Positions 44,455 to 57,640 of a DNA stretch of 64,000 bases are shown piece by piece. The stretch's first letter is position 1. Each line of letters starts with the position of its first letter. The translations under genes were made by a program, and so were the position numbers. Origin of the DNA: Neckera pumila (Eukaryota > Streptophyta > Bryopsida > Hypnales > Neckeraceae); assembly GCA_963969595.1 (NCBI GenBank), contig OZ018416.1, forward strand, positions 17,004,065 to 17,068,064, read 5' to 3'. The notes below the pieces were generated by a model that made no database searches, was not told the DNA's origin, and worked only from the letters and a program-made list of their open reading frames with translations.

Positions 44455-46334
44455 TAATCCGGTCCGCAAGTCATGTCTACTGTATTCTTGGGACCATTCA
44501 GATGTTCCAGTGGTTGAATCAACGTAGGTCTGTCTTCATTTAGCTGCGGGAAGACTTTTAACTAAAGCCGTTTGAGTTTGGATTACCCACTTACTAACTG
44601 GGAACGTTTGTAAAATTATATTGCAGTTGTTACGGTGCATAGCTGCTTGAGGAGGATAACTCCACCTAAAGTTGTTTCAGCCCGGGCAGTTAATGGGACC
44701 GCGCAGTGTCCTCTGCCACCAGCTGAGAGCAAACGAGCAGGAGCACCAGTGAAGTCTACGAAGTTGAAGGAATAGAAAGCTTTGGTAGGAACGCAGATTA
44801 TGTATGTTTCTCCGAGACCCTTATTGTTTAGTACAGAGCCTCGTAGATTTTCATGTATCATATTACCTCGAATATAGCATTTAGGCAGTTGATGAGTTGG
44901 TGAGGATCATTTTTTAAAGCCATGCAGTCGGTGTGTACACCACGCTTTTTTCATATATTGTTGTGACTGTATAGTATTGTGGGTTCAGAAATAGTGAAGA
45001 TTCTTTTGGAGTAAGGTAATTGACCACGTTCATGCCATTTCATTTGTGCCATTCTATTGGAAGACCCCATTATGGCCGTGCAAGAAGTCCAAGTGCGCCA
45101 CTGAGTAATAAATGGGCATTGTTGGGGAAAGGAAGGGGCACTCTTGAGGTATGCAAATAGGCCCCAGCACACGGGGTTGGATCTGTGCATGGAGGTCAGC
45201 TGTTCTTGAAGAAAACTGGAAGGTGTTTTAGAAGACTTCTTTGCTTGCGGGTTTGAGAGCTTGAAGATTTGTGAATGTTATGAATTTGTGTAATAAGTTA
45301 GTGATATTCTTGATGAACAACAACATAGATGTTGTGTGCAATGCTTGTACGTTATAGCACACCTTGTAGGAACTCTATTGGAATGTATTTGTGAGCATTT
45401 GAGTATTCTTCCATCTTTGTAGTATTCTTTTTAAGAAATTCTTTCTTTTTCTTTTTTTCTTTTTCTCATCTAGTGTAGTGAGAGTTAAAATGGAGCCCTC
45501 TTTTTTTGTTCAAGTTATATTAGTGTGGTTGATGCTTTCTCTATCCATGAGCAATTCTTTACCTTACAAATTCCTTGTTTGAACGGCTTAAATTTTAATA
45601 GTGACCCTTCCATGAGCCTCTATTTTATTCCCTTGTTGTTTGCCTCAAGAAAGAACCTTAGGACTACACACGATTTTGGGGTAGAGCTAGATAATCAACA
45701 CATTGGAATTATGTAGAGAGATTGAAAGAGTAGTGTAGAGAGTAAGTGAAAACATGCATCACTAAAATTCAAGCAATTTTAGAGGATGTATCATCCCACA
45801 TTCTACAACTTGTTGTGAATCTTGACATTTTTTTTGAAAAGCAAGTGTAAAAATCAAGTGAGACTACATTTAGGAATTAAAAAAATATCTCCCTTTGTTT
45901 CAAAATAAATTCATGGTACTCCCATAGCTTTCCACAAGAAATCATGGATTTTTTCTGAGATATATGGAATATAGGTTTGTATATGGCCATAGTCAAGTCT
46001 ATATGGTGGATTATTTCAAATTAGGAGCTTCAACTTTTAGGAAGAGATAGTTTCTGACATTTTCATAGTGACTATGTTTAGTCATTGCATTTCAATTTCC
46101 ACTTGAAATCATTTGCAAAATATAATAAATTTTTAAATTATTTGATGTGAATTCCATGGAATCCAAATGTTCAATTCACCAATTAAAATAGAGTACCTAT
46201 CCACCAAATTAACCCAAATTAATCCAAAATATATAATAAAATAAAAATGTGGCTATACCAACCTACATAAGTAGCATGAAGGAAATAAAAACAAAATATA
46301 AAGAATTGTTGTGAATTTTTTTTTTAAATAACTA
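44455..46334. other. PRA1 3' flank, then AT-rich DNA without a gene
   Basis: The first several hundred bases are non-repetitive and probably hold the 3' untranslated region. Further on, a single CTCCCTTTGTTTCAAAATAA at about 45890 looks like one end of a Stowaway-type MITE, but no partner end was found. Confidence 0.4.
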
Positions 46335-46495
46335 AAAACATTCATACCAAATACGAAATATTCTTAAAAAATCTAAAGTTTTCACTATAGATGTATATTA
46401 CAATGCATAACATCATGGCATAAACCAAAATTACCATGTCACTCTAAAATTAGAAAACCAACAAACCATGGTTACAGGTTTAGAGTTCATATTTC
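46335..46495. repeat. Dispersed repeat, first copy
   Basis: Matches 59325-59490 over about 160 bases, including GCATAACATCATGGCATAAA and AACAAACCATGG. Both copies lie within a few hundred bases of a TTAA element end. No coding content. Confidence 0.6.
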
Positions 46496-46787
46496 TATGA
46501 AATATTCAAATTTATGATTTTTCCAAAATTTCCAATTGGAGTAGAAACTTCACTTGATAAGCTTCATTTCATTAATTGGACTCAAATTCAAAAAATATTA
46601 ATTTTAGGGACAAAATCCACATCAAGATTATATAGTAAGAAACAGCCAAAATACACTACAAAGGTGAAAATGTACTAAAAAAAATTGGATGGAATATTCT
46701 CTTTTTCCATCTTGCAATCCTACTTAGATGAAGCCATCCACAAGCACAATAAGTCTTAGTGTCTGCAGCACCCTTACAAGGTTAATC

Positions 46788-47703
46788 CTTGACCCTTAAA
46801 GGACCAAGGCCATTTTTTCGCAAAAAGACACTCAAGATTGCCATTTCTATTACACAAAGTAAAAAAAAATTTGAAAATTGTTTTTATTGCACATCTAAAT
46901 GTAGGATCTTATACCTAACTAGTATAAAAATGTGTGGAATAAATTTCAAAACTTTTGAATACAAAGATTGCGTTTAAAGTGAAGAAAACAGGGTTTTTTT
47001 GCACATTACGGGACTAGAGTATTTGACTTTGAACCTTCTTAAATTCAATTTTTCGCACTACAAAGTTTTGAATTTTAAATCTTTATGGTGGGGATTTGAG
47101 TTGAGAGTTTATTAAAAAAATTAAAAAAAAAAAAAAATTTCAATCTTAAGAAAATTGTTAAGTAGAAACAGATACAAGATAGAAGGAAAATCTAAATTAT
47201 TAATATTTCTAAGATGGAATTAAATCGCACAAATCCCAATGGTGAGATTGTTCTAACAAGCAAACCAAATCATATGGAACTATTTTTTAGAAAAATGTAA
47301 AAATGTCATTCAAAAATAAATCCTACAAGTTATTTTTTCAAGGAAGATGCTCTAGTTGCCTGAAAATAAGATTGTTCCCAACTTTCACAATACTTACCCA
47401 AATGAAATGAATGAAAAGCTTTCCATGTAGAAAAAAATGTAATGTATGAGAATTTTTTATTTTTTGAAATTGAAATTTTTGAAATTTTTTTTTGCAATCC
47501 ACTCTCCCCTATTTTGAGCTTATTTGAACCTAAATTTTGTTCCCGGGCACCAATTGCAAAACAAATTTATATTCCCACAAAGCTAGTAAGTCTTCCTATC
47601 TCCAAAAAAAAGCTTCAAAAAATGATGACTAAAATTAAGACCGTAGGTACCTACCCGAAATCCAATTTGTCCCTCAAAGGAATAATGGTCCTTTAGGGAT
47701 TAA
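46788..47703 (-). mobile_element. TTAA element copy 10
   Basis: Left end TTGACCCTTAAAGGACCAAGG, right end ATGGTCCTTTAGGGATTAA, hairpin GTCCCTCAAAGGA near the right end. About 0.92 kb, non-coding. Confidence 0.75.
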
Positions 47704-50080
47704 AAGACGGGTTGTAGAATTCATCCCTTTTACTATAGTGTGAATCATTAGTTTGAAAGAAACCCAAAAGCACTCACTGAAACCCAAAAACACCCAAACC
47801 CAAAACTAGTGTACAATATCTCCCATTTTCACACAAAATTCTAAGGATGAATAGAAGAATTCTTTATCATTCATCAACCAAAACATAGCCAGAACATCCT
47901 TAAGGGTTAAAGCTCATTCAATTAACACAACAACTCGACATTTAATGATGTTTGATGGCGCCTAGACAAACTTCTAGAACGGATTTGATTGGATATAATA
48001 GATTATGGTAGAACGAAGTGGAATATAGCATGTAGGCTTAGTACCTAGTCTTCAGATAAAGGAGAGATTGCTAAATTGTGATTTGAGAACAAGTGGACCT
48101 GCAACAACATGTTTGCTACATTGATCAATGGTTCTCCTTGTTGGGTACTCTCTGGTCCTAGGGCCAACTTTGTTTTTCAACCACTATAGGCACTTCACAC
48201 CTTGGCGGGGCATTTCCCACCCTACCTACCGGCACTTTAGTTGTATTTGTGTCTTTGTTTGTCCTACTTGCTTGCCCCTCACAAGCCATTTGTGGTTGGG
48301 CACTTGTTTTCTTTTTCCTCTTGCAGTAATGGGTTCCCTTTATTTGTGTAAAAAAAACAAAAAAAAACGCATCCAATTGTGAGGATAAAAGTGAAAAACA
48401 CAACACGGGCCTCCTGAGAGTGGATGCTGTTAGTGAATGGGAATTACATCCCACCATCTAAAAGTTGACAGTTATCCGGCTCACGAGTTGTCCAATTGCC
48501 CAGTTGCAATGCACGTGAGTGCCATGCCTGACACGTTGCCTTCAAAGTCAATGGCGGTCAAAAGTCTTGATGATCACATGTCGGGAAACTAAAGCAAATC
48601 AGGCAAAAAAATCACTTTTATCTTTCAGTGACACAGGCATCTGATGATGCCCTTCAACTCAACGAAGATTTCGTTAGAACTGCAAAATGCACAATAAATA
48701 ATCTTCCTGAAAGAATGCAAAGACCAGGACTTCCTAAACTTACTTCTCGACAAGTTGGAATCTCTTAATGTGACATTTCTTTACTGCAATGGGTTCATTA
48801 GACTTTAACCCAAACGTATATCCAAAATTGAGACTGAAATTATGGATTTCATAATCTCACACCCTGCAAAAACTGTCACTTCGACTTCCACATTCTGCAG
48901 GTTATTCGAAAGGGAAAAACAAACAAACTGATCTTAGTGTGAAGATAGACAAAATGAGTGGCGCCGTTAAAAGCTAATGGTTCGAGTAGGACCGTCGCCC
49001 GCCAAGCTGGCAGCACTATATAGAGGCTGTTGGAAAGGTTCCCATCTTGAAATCCATCCACATCGCAAAATTCAGGCTTCGGTACACCCTCTTCCGCGCT
49101 GGAAATAACCTAATGGATGCGACATCACACTGGCATTGCTGGTCTCTCTATTGATCTTGCCACAACAGAGATTCTTCAACTGGGAAGCAAAATTGTTCTC
49201 CATACTCCTACAGGACTACAACAGACGTGGATGTTAGTAGAGAAAGCAAGATTGGACAAGAGACTATCAGTGTCAAAATGAGATAGCTAATGTGCAAAAC
49301 GAGGTTGTACTTCTCCAGTGGACTTCTATACGTTTCTCCAAATGAACGTTTTCAGACAGGTGTTCATAGCAAGCAATTAGCGTCTCCGCCCACACCCCAA
49401 GCAAGTACTATAGCACCAATTAGCTAGCTAGTGCCTCAAGATCTGTAAGCTAGAAGTAAACAAAGGGAAAGTTTCCATGGTTTGCAGCAGATCGCTACTG
49501 ATATGATCCAAATGGTCTGACCAATGTCAATATAACCCCTACCCTACTTAACCATCAGATAAATATTAAAATCTCTGGTTCCTGCTACATGGAAAGTGGT
49601 CCTAACCTCCTATTATATGCCCACACTCACAAGGTAACTAACAGGGAAAACAGTCACTCATGGGTTGGAGCGGGCAAGGTAAGCACTTCATATCATTTCT
49701 ACGGACACATTTCATTTACTTGTGCAAAATCGGGGAGTTTCAGTCCACTGCCGATTAGTTACCAGGAATTAGCACTAATGGACGCTACTTTGGCAGTGCG
49801 GGCATCCAGTAACTTATTCAAGGTACCTACAGCCGGTACTTGGAGTAACAGACTTACAGTTGACATCTCAACGTTCAGACACACCAGGTTAAATTGGTTA
49901 ACATCAGAATGCATACCTTAGTAAAAGCCAGGTAATCTGGAACAGGTGCATATCTTCCGATGCAAATATGCCACAGCTACTCCGCAGTATCGAGCGTTTG
50001 ACCAATAACCGACCCAAGCTAATCTCCGCGTAAGGAGGGTGACACTTTTTTGTGCCACCCTCAATGATACAAAACCTTTG
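47704..50080. other. Mostly unassigned; likely 3' flank of the F-box gene at the right end
   Basis: 48450-50050 is less AT-rich and not obviously repetitive. It may contain the 3' untranslated region of the minus-strand F-box gene or small undetected exons. None of the open frames here has a recognisable domain or matching splice partner. Confidence 0.35.
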
Positions 50081-53045
50081 TCATACAACCACGTCCAGTC
50101 TCGGCTCAAAAGGCAACACATGGTCGTAATGATACCCAGGGCCACTCGGAAGCCACTGCCACACTTTCTGGGACAAGTCGTACATGAGCGCCCGCGAGCT
50201 CAAGAAATAGATCACATTCCCCAAACCCCGACACCGAAAATGTGTAGGCCGAGTCCACTCTTTACAAAACTCCTCCAAGAGCGCCGGCGGCATGGTCACC
50301 ACTTCGATCCACTCTCCACCCGTCTCCTTCTCCCTCAGCTCCCACAGCCGAATGGCTTTCGGTTTTGCAAAGTGGCTGTCTTCTGAGATTCTCCCCACAA
50401 TCAAGAGACACCCCTGACACTCCACTAGCGAAGGCGGCGCCTGAAAATTCAGCAGCATGGCAGACCGAATCTCCTCCCTCCAGGCCTGCTGCTCAATATC
50501 ATACGCATGCAGGATCAATGTCACAGGCCAGCCGCGAGTCGCCGAGAGGTTGTAAAAAAGCCCATTGCAAAAGACTAACCGGTGGCTCGTGAACGACCCC
50601 AACGCCCTGCCTGTGATCTCCCACATCCTAGTGGCAGAATCATAAACCTCAGTATTCGAAACCAGGTCTTGCCTTGACTGGGTACCAACAACGACGATCT
50701 TGTAGTGTTTGGTCACTTTGTCCACCACCATCCCCAGCAGATGCACACGCTTGATGTAGAGCATGCTTGGAAGATCCTTCCATGGAGTAGTCAGGGGGTT
50801 GCAAACACACACAACAGCAAGCCGGTTGGGATACGAGGCTGAGCACAGAAGCCCGCCAGCTGAAGCCAAGGTGTACATCTTAGAAGGATACTGCGGCACC
50901 GGAACAGTATGCCAGATGCTTAAAGAAGGGTTATACGCCATAGCCACCATCTCAGTCGGATGCTTCGCGTGAATCGAAAACAGCCAGAGCTGTTGTGAGA
51001 CCACTGTGGACCAAAGCTCCAGAAACGAGCTCGTCTTCAGCAGCGTGTTCCAACGCTTGCAAACAGACCGGAACCGGAAGAAGCTTGGAACGGGAAGACA
51101 CGCCAGCGTCCTGTCAATCAAATCTTCAGGAAGTCCACTCCAGATGCGATCCTGCAACGGCATGAGTGCCAGTCGCTCCTCTTCTCGTCTCTTCTTCAGC
51201 AAATCCGCTACAATTCGAATGCTCGTGTCAGGATACACGGATGCAACGTCAATTTGTACAGACAAGGCTTTGTCACTAAACTCATCCACCACACGGTTGT
51301 TCCACTCCTTGCGTAGGTTAATCATGTCGTCAACAAGCGCTTTGTCAGCTTCGTCTTCAGTGATCATCGCACTCGGAAAGCAGGAGTTTACTTTCTCCTC
51401 GAGGACTGTGGGTGCGCATGCCAAGCAATCCATGTAATAGTCAAGCTCCGCCTGTCGCGTCTTCACTAGCAAATCCAGCATTCCAGATTTGTAATCACGC
51501 AGGATGGCTCTGGCACTGCCTGTTGCAGTCATCAGGCTCTGCGGCGTGCCGAGAATTACCACAAGTTCGTACATCAAGTCCTGCGGGAATGTGCCCTCAG
51601 TGCGATGCTCGCAGAGGACGCGGAGATCCTCAGCTGTCTTCAGGTAGAGGTCGTACTGTTCCCTGAAGCTCGTGAGAGTTTCGTCCAAAAGCGCGGCCAA
51701 CACGGCTGGAGGGCGTTCTAGCGAGTGGTTCACGCTCTGGTCGGAAGCATTTTCGATCTCTGGTGCATCAAACCCAGGGGGGTTAGTTAATTGGCAAACA
51801 ACCATAGAAAAGCAAGAACAGAGAAACCCAATACACTGAGATGACCTACTCGAACACTCAAAAGGATCATCAATTGAACTGGCATACCATAACAGGCTTG
51901 ATGACGGAAAAACTAATGAAACTTGTAACAATCCAAGGCAAGAAAAACTCTTCAATCTGAGCCAAGAAACATTTCTAAGCAGCAAAATTGGTAAAAACCT
52001 AAGCCGACAGCAGAAGGAGCCAGAACAGAGAAACCCAAAACAGCGCAGCCCGAGGTAATCGATACGGACACTCCCAAACAAGGATCATCGATCACGCAAA
52101 CATAACATAACAGGCCGAGCTCGATAGCTTGATGACAGGGAAACCGCATAAAATTTGGCAACAATCCGAGCAAAGCAAACTCATCAATCTAAACCGAGAA
52201 CAATTTCTAATCAACAAAATCGGAAAACCTAAGCCGAATACAAAATAAGCCAGAATAGTGAAAGCCCAAAACAACCGCAATTCGGGGTAATCTATGCGGA
52301 CACTCATAAGGATCGTCAATCAAACTTGAATCACGGAACATGCCGAGCTCGACAGCTTGATGACGGAAAACCACACGAAATTAAGCAACAATCCAAGGCA
52401 AATCAAACTCTTCAACCTAAACCGAGAAACATTGTTTGCAGCAAAATTGGCAGAAACCTAAACCGACAGCTAAAGAGCCAGAATAGAGAAACCCGAAACA
52501 CCGCGGTCCGAGTTAACCTATACAAACACTCCCCAAAGGAATATCGATCAAGCAGGCCGAGCTTGATAGCTTGATCACGGGAAACGACATGAAATTTAGC
52601 AACAATCCAAGGCAACCAGACTCTTCAATCTAACCCCGAGCAACATTTCTAAGTACCAAAATTGCAAAACCTAAGCCGACAACGCCGAAACCCTGAAATT
52701 CAAATAGGGAAGCAAGCTCGGGACGAAGCGGTAACCAGACTAACCCTCAAGCTTGAACCTCGGCGACGACAATGGCTGCGAAGTCTCCTCCTCCGACAAC
52801 ATCTCCACGTCCAGCAGCTTCCCCGCGGCCACGGACGGCGAGCTTCCGCTCCTCGCCAGCGGCCCTCCCACACTGGAGCTCGACTCGCCCTTCTCCCGTC
52901 GCCCTCCTTCTCGCTTCTCCTGGCAGCTGCTGCTATTCCCGTGCTTGGAATCCTTCTTCATCGTCAGCCATTCCTCCGCCCTCACCACCACCGCCTCGTG
53001 GGAAACTATAAGGAAGGGAAGCCGACTGCCCGACCTGCACGCCAT
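50081..53045 (-). CDS. F-box protein with a kelch-like C-terminal half, two exons
   Basis: Exon 1 is 53045-52745 and exon 2 is 51759-50081. The donor GTTAGT at 52744 and an acceptor CACCAG preceded by an ideal branch site CTAAC join in phase 1, giving 659 residues. The open frame runs on into the intron as far as 52081, but that extension encodes translated intron repeat and is not used. Residues 1-100 are serine-rich. About 110-300 form an acidic, helical region with no family I recognise. The F-box lies at about 304-345 (RIWSGLPEDLIDRTLACLPV, then FRFRSVCKRW). After it come beta-propeller-like strands with WDV-type motifs (LWSTVVSQQLWLF, NPLTTPWKDLPSM, YDSATRMWEITGRA, YDLSQKVWQWLP). Such proteins select substrates for SCF ubiquitin ligases. 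The target is unknown. Confidence 0.88.
51800..52680 (-). repeat. Tandem array of 213-232-base units in the F-box intron
   Basis: AACAATCC anchors recur at about 51927, 52159, 52387 and 52600, with partial units at both ends. Each unit has GCCGAGCTCGATAGCTTGATGACGG, AAACCTAAGCCGACA and GAGAAACCC-like segments (listed here as separate short motifs). Divergence between units is moderate. The array takes up most of the 984-base intron. Confidence 0.85.
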
Positions 53046-54082
53046 CGCCAACTCCCTACTCTGCAATCTCAAAAAAAATCAAAAAACACCCCAAAGAATC
53101 GAAAACAACCCAAAACACAAATACTTTCCAGTAAAGCCAAAAACCCTTAACACAACACCATTCCAAGACCCCCCCGATCTTCAAATACTTGATCAAAGGA
53201 GCCTTCTTCTCTCCACCACAACTCCAACCATCACTATCACCATGCCTACCCCATAACCGCGCACACCACCATCGCCACCACCCACTCACTCAAATCCAAA
53301 CAAAAATGAACAAACACCAAGCCCCAACACACACACACATAACACACACTCCAGGCAAAGCCCCAACAGAAATTTCAAAGACCGCAAGCGAACAAAACTG
53401 ACAAACCCACAGGATCTCTGACACAAATCCACCAAGGCAAAGTCTACTACCACATGCGAGACTCCGCCGGAACAGGCAAAACCAGCTAAAGTTATGCTAA
53501 GAATTGGGACGAAAGCTCCGTCTCCGTCGTCAGTTCCTCTTGGTTATCCCTACTACAGTACCGGTATGCTTGCTTGCTTCTATTACGGAGTATTCATTAT
53601 CTGCCCTGATTAAGCTTAAGTTATATTCTTCCATTCCGGCCTTCAGATGAGTGGCTTGCCCCCACTTCACTACAATACTACTAACATACTCCGTCGTCCT
53701 GTCTTGACATGGTTTTGTGTGCCCAGATTCCTCCCCTGTTTAAAATTTAGTCAGTAAGTTACAGCTCCAGATTTAGCTCCTTCCTCGCTGTTATAAGATG
53801 CCCTGGCTTGTGGCCCTGCCGTTTGCGTTTGACCAGATGGGCACATGCTGTAAATGCGGCGTTCCGGAGTTTCTGATGAGTGAATGTGGCGCTTGGTTTG
53901 CTGGTCACAGCCCCACTCACCAGAAACCTCTTTCTGAGTGGCTTGAGTGGCTAGGGCTTTTGAATTTCGTGTTTGTCTTGGTTAGGGGGAGGGCGGAGCC
54001 TCGTATGCCTCGTCAGGGAGGGAGGGAGGGAGGGACGCTCGGACTCGTGGCCACTTGCGGAGGGATGAGTTGATTGTGCTTA
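53046..54082 (-). promoter_or_regulatory. Leader and upstream region of the F-box gene
   Basis: The first few hundred bases, read on the minus strand, are G/T-rich and probably untranslated leader. Further up the DNA is moderately GC-rich with a GGGA tandem run near 54018-54035. Plus-strand frames here are proline/histidine/serine-rich shadows. Confidence 0.4.
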
Positions 54083-54221
54083 GGGCCTCTTCACACTATG
54101 GCCATCCAAGTCGAGAGGCCGTGGAACTCTGCAATATGATTCGTGGAACTGACGGGCCTTACAATATGATTGGTGGAAACGATGGACTCTCGACTTGGAC
54201 GGCCATAGTGTGAAGAGGCCC
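54083..54221. mobile_element. Tourist-like MITE (PIF/Harbinger type)
   Basis: Terminal inverted repeats of about 34 bases begin GGGCCTCTTCACACTATGGC and end with the near reverse complement. TTA stands on both sides (54080-54082 and 54222-54224), the three-base duplication expected of the PIF/Harbinger group. 139 bases, non-coding. Confidence 0.85.
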
Positions 54222-56639
54222 TTAATATAGGACTTGTTGATTTTTGTTATAATTATAATAATATATAACAAGAACGGTGTGACCCTGAGGCTCTGTTCAC
54301 TCCAACCAAATCGTAACCATGTTGTGGAATGTGAATACACGGTTGAAGATAAGATTTGGAAACTTGTATTCAAAGAATCGATGTTATAGTCTCTGTTCAA
54401 AAGACATAACCTACAAAAAGAAGTCATGAAATGAAAGAGGGTTCAGTAGAATTTGGTAACCTTCAAAGGACACCAAGGACTTTTGTGGCCTTTGCATTAG
54501 AGAAAAAAACAACCCTCCGGAGGGCTGTTCCAGATGGACATGCCAAGATATTTCAAGCTTGGCCTGTCAATTTTGAAAAGGCCCCTAGTGAGCAGTCAAC
54601 GTGGTTGTTTACTGTCAGCTTTCTTATTTTTTTTAATTTTTTTTTAAATATTGTACTTGCAAATTTAGGTTCTTGCGCCACTGTCACTATAGTTTCTGCT
54701 GCACATAAATTGGGAAAAAAAGTATTTTTTTAGCCTCGTAAAACAAAATTTCAAGGTCCTTCGGAGGGCTGTGGAGCAACCTTGTAGAGGGTTGATTTTT
54801 TCTCTAATGGATAGTTTGCAAATATTGAAGAATGGATGATTTTCATTTGATATTTTTGTGTGCAACTTTATTGATGCTATAGCACATCTTTGAGTTGAGT
54901 CTAAGACATGTTAGTTATTATTTGATTTTGTAGAAATGAAGAATGCACTTAGTGTGCCATAAATCGGACCATTTGAAGCAAAGTACCTTGGTGATAGGTC
55001 TCAAGTCTTTTTAGTTTTTATCCTAGATGGATGGATTTATCAAGACAAAAAGTGTCATTTGGATGGTCAAAGAGTTGTTGTTTTCATACTGAATAATGGA
55101 CGGTTTTCATTCAAATTTGTGTGTGTAACTTATTGATGCCATATCCACATCATTGAATTCAAATTATATCAATGCTTTTTTATTTTATATAGGATAAATG
55201 TTTTTTTAAACAATATATTTTAACAATGAATTTCAATCTCTTGAGCTTCTTTCTCCTTAAAATTTGATTTTGACTTCATTTTTTTGATGAAAACAAAATG
55301 ATTTCTTCAACTTCTAAGTAAATCTATAAAAATAGAACTTTTAAAGCATAGTTTCTATTTTACTTGAAAATTCAAAAATTTCTTCATGTAATGAGCATTT
55401 TGATGAAGTTTGAAATTGAGGATCTATCGAGGGATTCATAATCTTTTTTCTAAATTTAGAATGATAAAAAATTTATTTTTTATAATATTTTTTTGTACTT
55501 TAATGAACTTCTATTTTGAATTTTTTATATCTTTTAAGCATATTTGGTACATGATGCAAATTTTCTTCACATTTTCTTCAAAAACTAATATAGAAGGTGA
55601 AAGGATGAATAGTGAGTTTTTTTATTTTTTAAATAGGCTTTCATCATTCTAAGTTGTTATTTTGCTAATCGCTTTTCAAACTTTAGGTATAAATGTGGTA
55701 TTTTTTCAATTTGGTTTTGAATTGTCTAGTGAGGATTTGAAGAATAGTTGGAGTGGTTCCAACTAGTGTTTGTGTGTGTTGATTCAGATGCTTAAAAAAG
55801 AAGAATCAAAGTGATTTTATTACACATTCCTTGTTGTATGCGAGTCCCAACTAATTAGCTGTGTAATTTTCTTTGTTTAGAAAAATATAAAATTGGAATT
55901 TTATCTTCAATGGAATTGTTGTGTGTAGCATTGGTGTATGTGAAAGAGGATACTTGAATATGATTTTTGTAGTAATTGTGTTTGTGTAGAAGTTGTGTAT
56001 GTTAATGATAAGTCAAAAATTGTAGCTATTGTTATTGTCAGTGTGTGCTTAGACATTGAATTGTAAGTAGAACCAATTTGGTATTGAATTAATTGAGCTT
56101 TATGTTTATTGAACCAAAACCATTTGAAAAGTAAATTTGCAGTTTGATTTGCACTTAGTTGGAGTTTTAATCTATCAGATTGCCTCCTTTGGATCAAATT
56201 AATATACTATGAATATTTAAGAAATAGAAATCCTACTTGGAATATTTCTCCATTCAACAATTCTTGGTAATTTAAAGGTGGATTTTTAGAATATAAATCC
56301 TAAAGTTTAGATTCTTATCAAGCTATAGTATATTTTTGTTTCAAAATCTTCAATACCATAAGCACACCTCTACCTACCAAATTGTCTTAGGTATTAATTT
56401 TCATGTTATTCAAATAAATTGGTTTGTCCCATCAGAGCGCATGATTCTTTGTTATCAAAGTCACACTATTTTAAATTAGTGTAGATTGAAATATCATTAT
56501 TTTATTAGTATTGATTTCTTGCAAAAATAATTTTTTATATGTAACATTAATTTTACATTCTAATCAATAACAATCAATGTAATGTATCTTTCAATCTTAA
56601 TTGAAGTGATGTTTTACAACCAAAATTATATAGGATGTC
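54222..56639. other. No gene seen
   Basis: AT-rich DNA becoming poorer in GC to the right. A GGCTCTGTTCACTCC near 54291 and a CTCTGTTCAAAAG near 54392 look like worn MITE ends but do not make a clear element. Confidence 0.4.
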
Positions 56640-57640
56640 GAAGAGTTGCTATCATATGAGTTTAGGTATCTATCTTTCTGATGCCTTTGTGGTTATAGGG
56701 TGCCTATGTTATAGATATCTATACTATAAGGTACTTTCAATGCTTATGGATACCTAGATTATAAGGCACCTTTAGCGGTTACTAACGGTTGGCGCTTGTT
56801 ATGCTATGCATTCATCATTAGAGTTTTATTAGAATTTTTATGTATTAGATAAAATGCAAAACAAAAATTTCAATAAATCTTCAAATAAAAATTACTAAAA
56901 TCTTTGTATAATTTGGTTTATAAGTAAGCATATATTGAAATGTACAATAGAAATTTACTGAATGATGAATGAAATATATGCAATGGTGAATATTGTAAAA
57001 GATACACATTTATTGTAATGCATTCAAAAGTTGATTCAATTGTTACGAACAATGGCAACTCAAAAACTTGGTGAATTGAAAAGAAAAACTTGTAAATTTC
57101 AAAAACTTCATGAACAACTTAATTGTTGTGAAATCCAAAATTGCTTCAATTGAATAAATTTTTCAAATCATTTGGTAGTAGCAATAGAATTTTGAAATCA
57201 TAAAAGCTATAAAAGTGATATTACAGAGATGATTGCAAACTACTATTCTATTTCTGTAATATAACATTGTGTGAAAACATTATTTTTGTGTATGCATGAT
57301 TGAAAATATTTTTACAAAATATTAAAATTAATTATTTCAAAGACTTATTGAAATCATTATCATGCATTCTATTCAAATATATCAAAATTTTCACTAATAT
57401 GTGATACAATGAATGCATAGCATAGCAAGCATGAGCCCTTATTATTAATGGTAACATTTGTGATATCACAGAGGGAGTTATGATTTTAGTAGTATAATTG
57501 ATATCCATATTACATGCGTCTTCCACAATCATAGGCTATCTTTGTTGTAGGTGCCTTCTATAGTTATAGACTATTTATGTTATAGGTATTTTTGTTATAA
57601 ATACCTTCAATGGTTGTAGGGTACCTCCTTACAACTGAGC
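56640..57640. mobile_element. Large, worn foldback region
   Basis: CTTGTTATGCTATGCATTCAT at about 56797 pairs with ATGAATGCATAGCATAGCAAG at about 57411. Outside these, both sides have short repeats of the type GGTGCCT and TATAGGTATCTAT in opposite orientation. The loop is about 560 bases of AT-rich DNA. Confidence 0.5.

Noticed and set aside
45888..45910. Stowaway MITE near 45890
   Set aside because: Only one end resembles the family; no inverted partner was seen nearby.
48128..48457. Opposed frames of 84 and 99 residues
   Set aside because: No domain, no splice partners, and hydrophobic or threonine-rich composition typical of chance frames.
51760..52081. N-terminal extension of the F-box frame to 666 residues
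   Set aside because: It encodes translated intron repeat; the two-exon model has perfect phase, a good branch site and an ATG in exon 1.
52662..53401. Plus-strand proline/serine-rich frames opposite F-box exon 1
   Set aside because: Shadows of the coding exon and its GC-rich leader; the minus-strand frame has splice and homology support.
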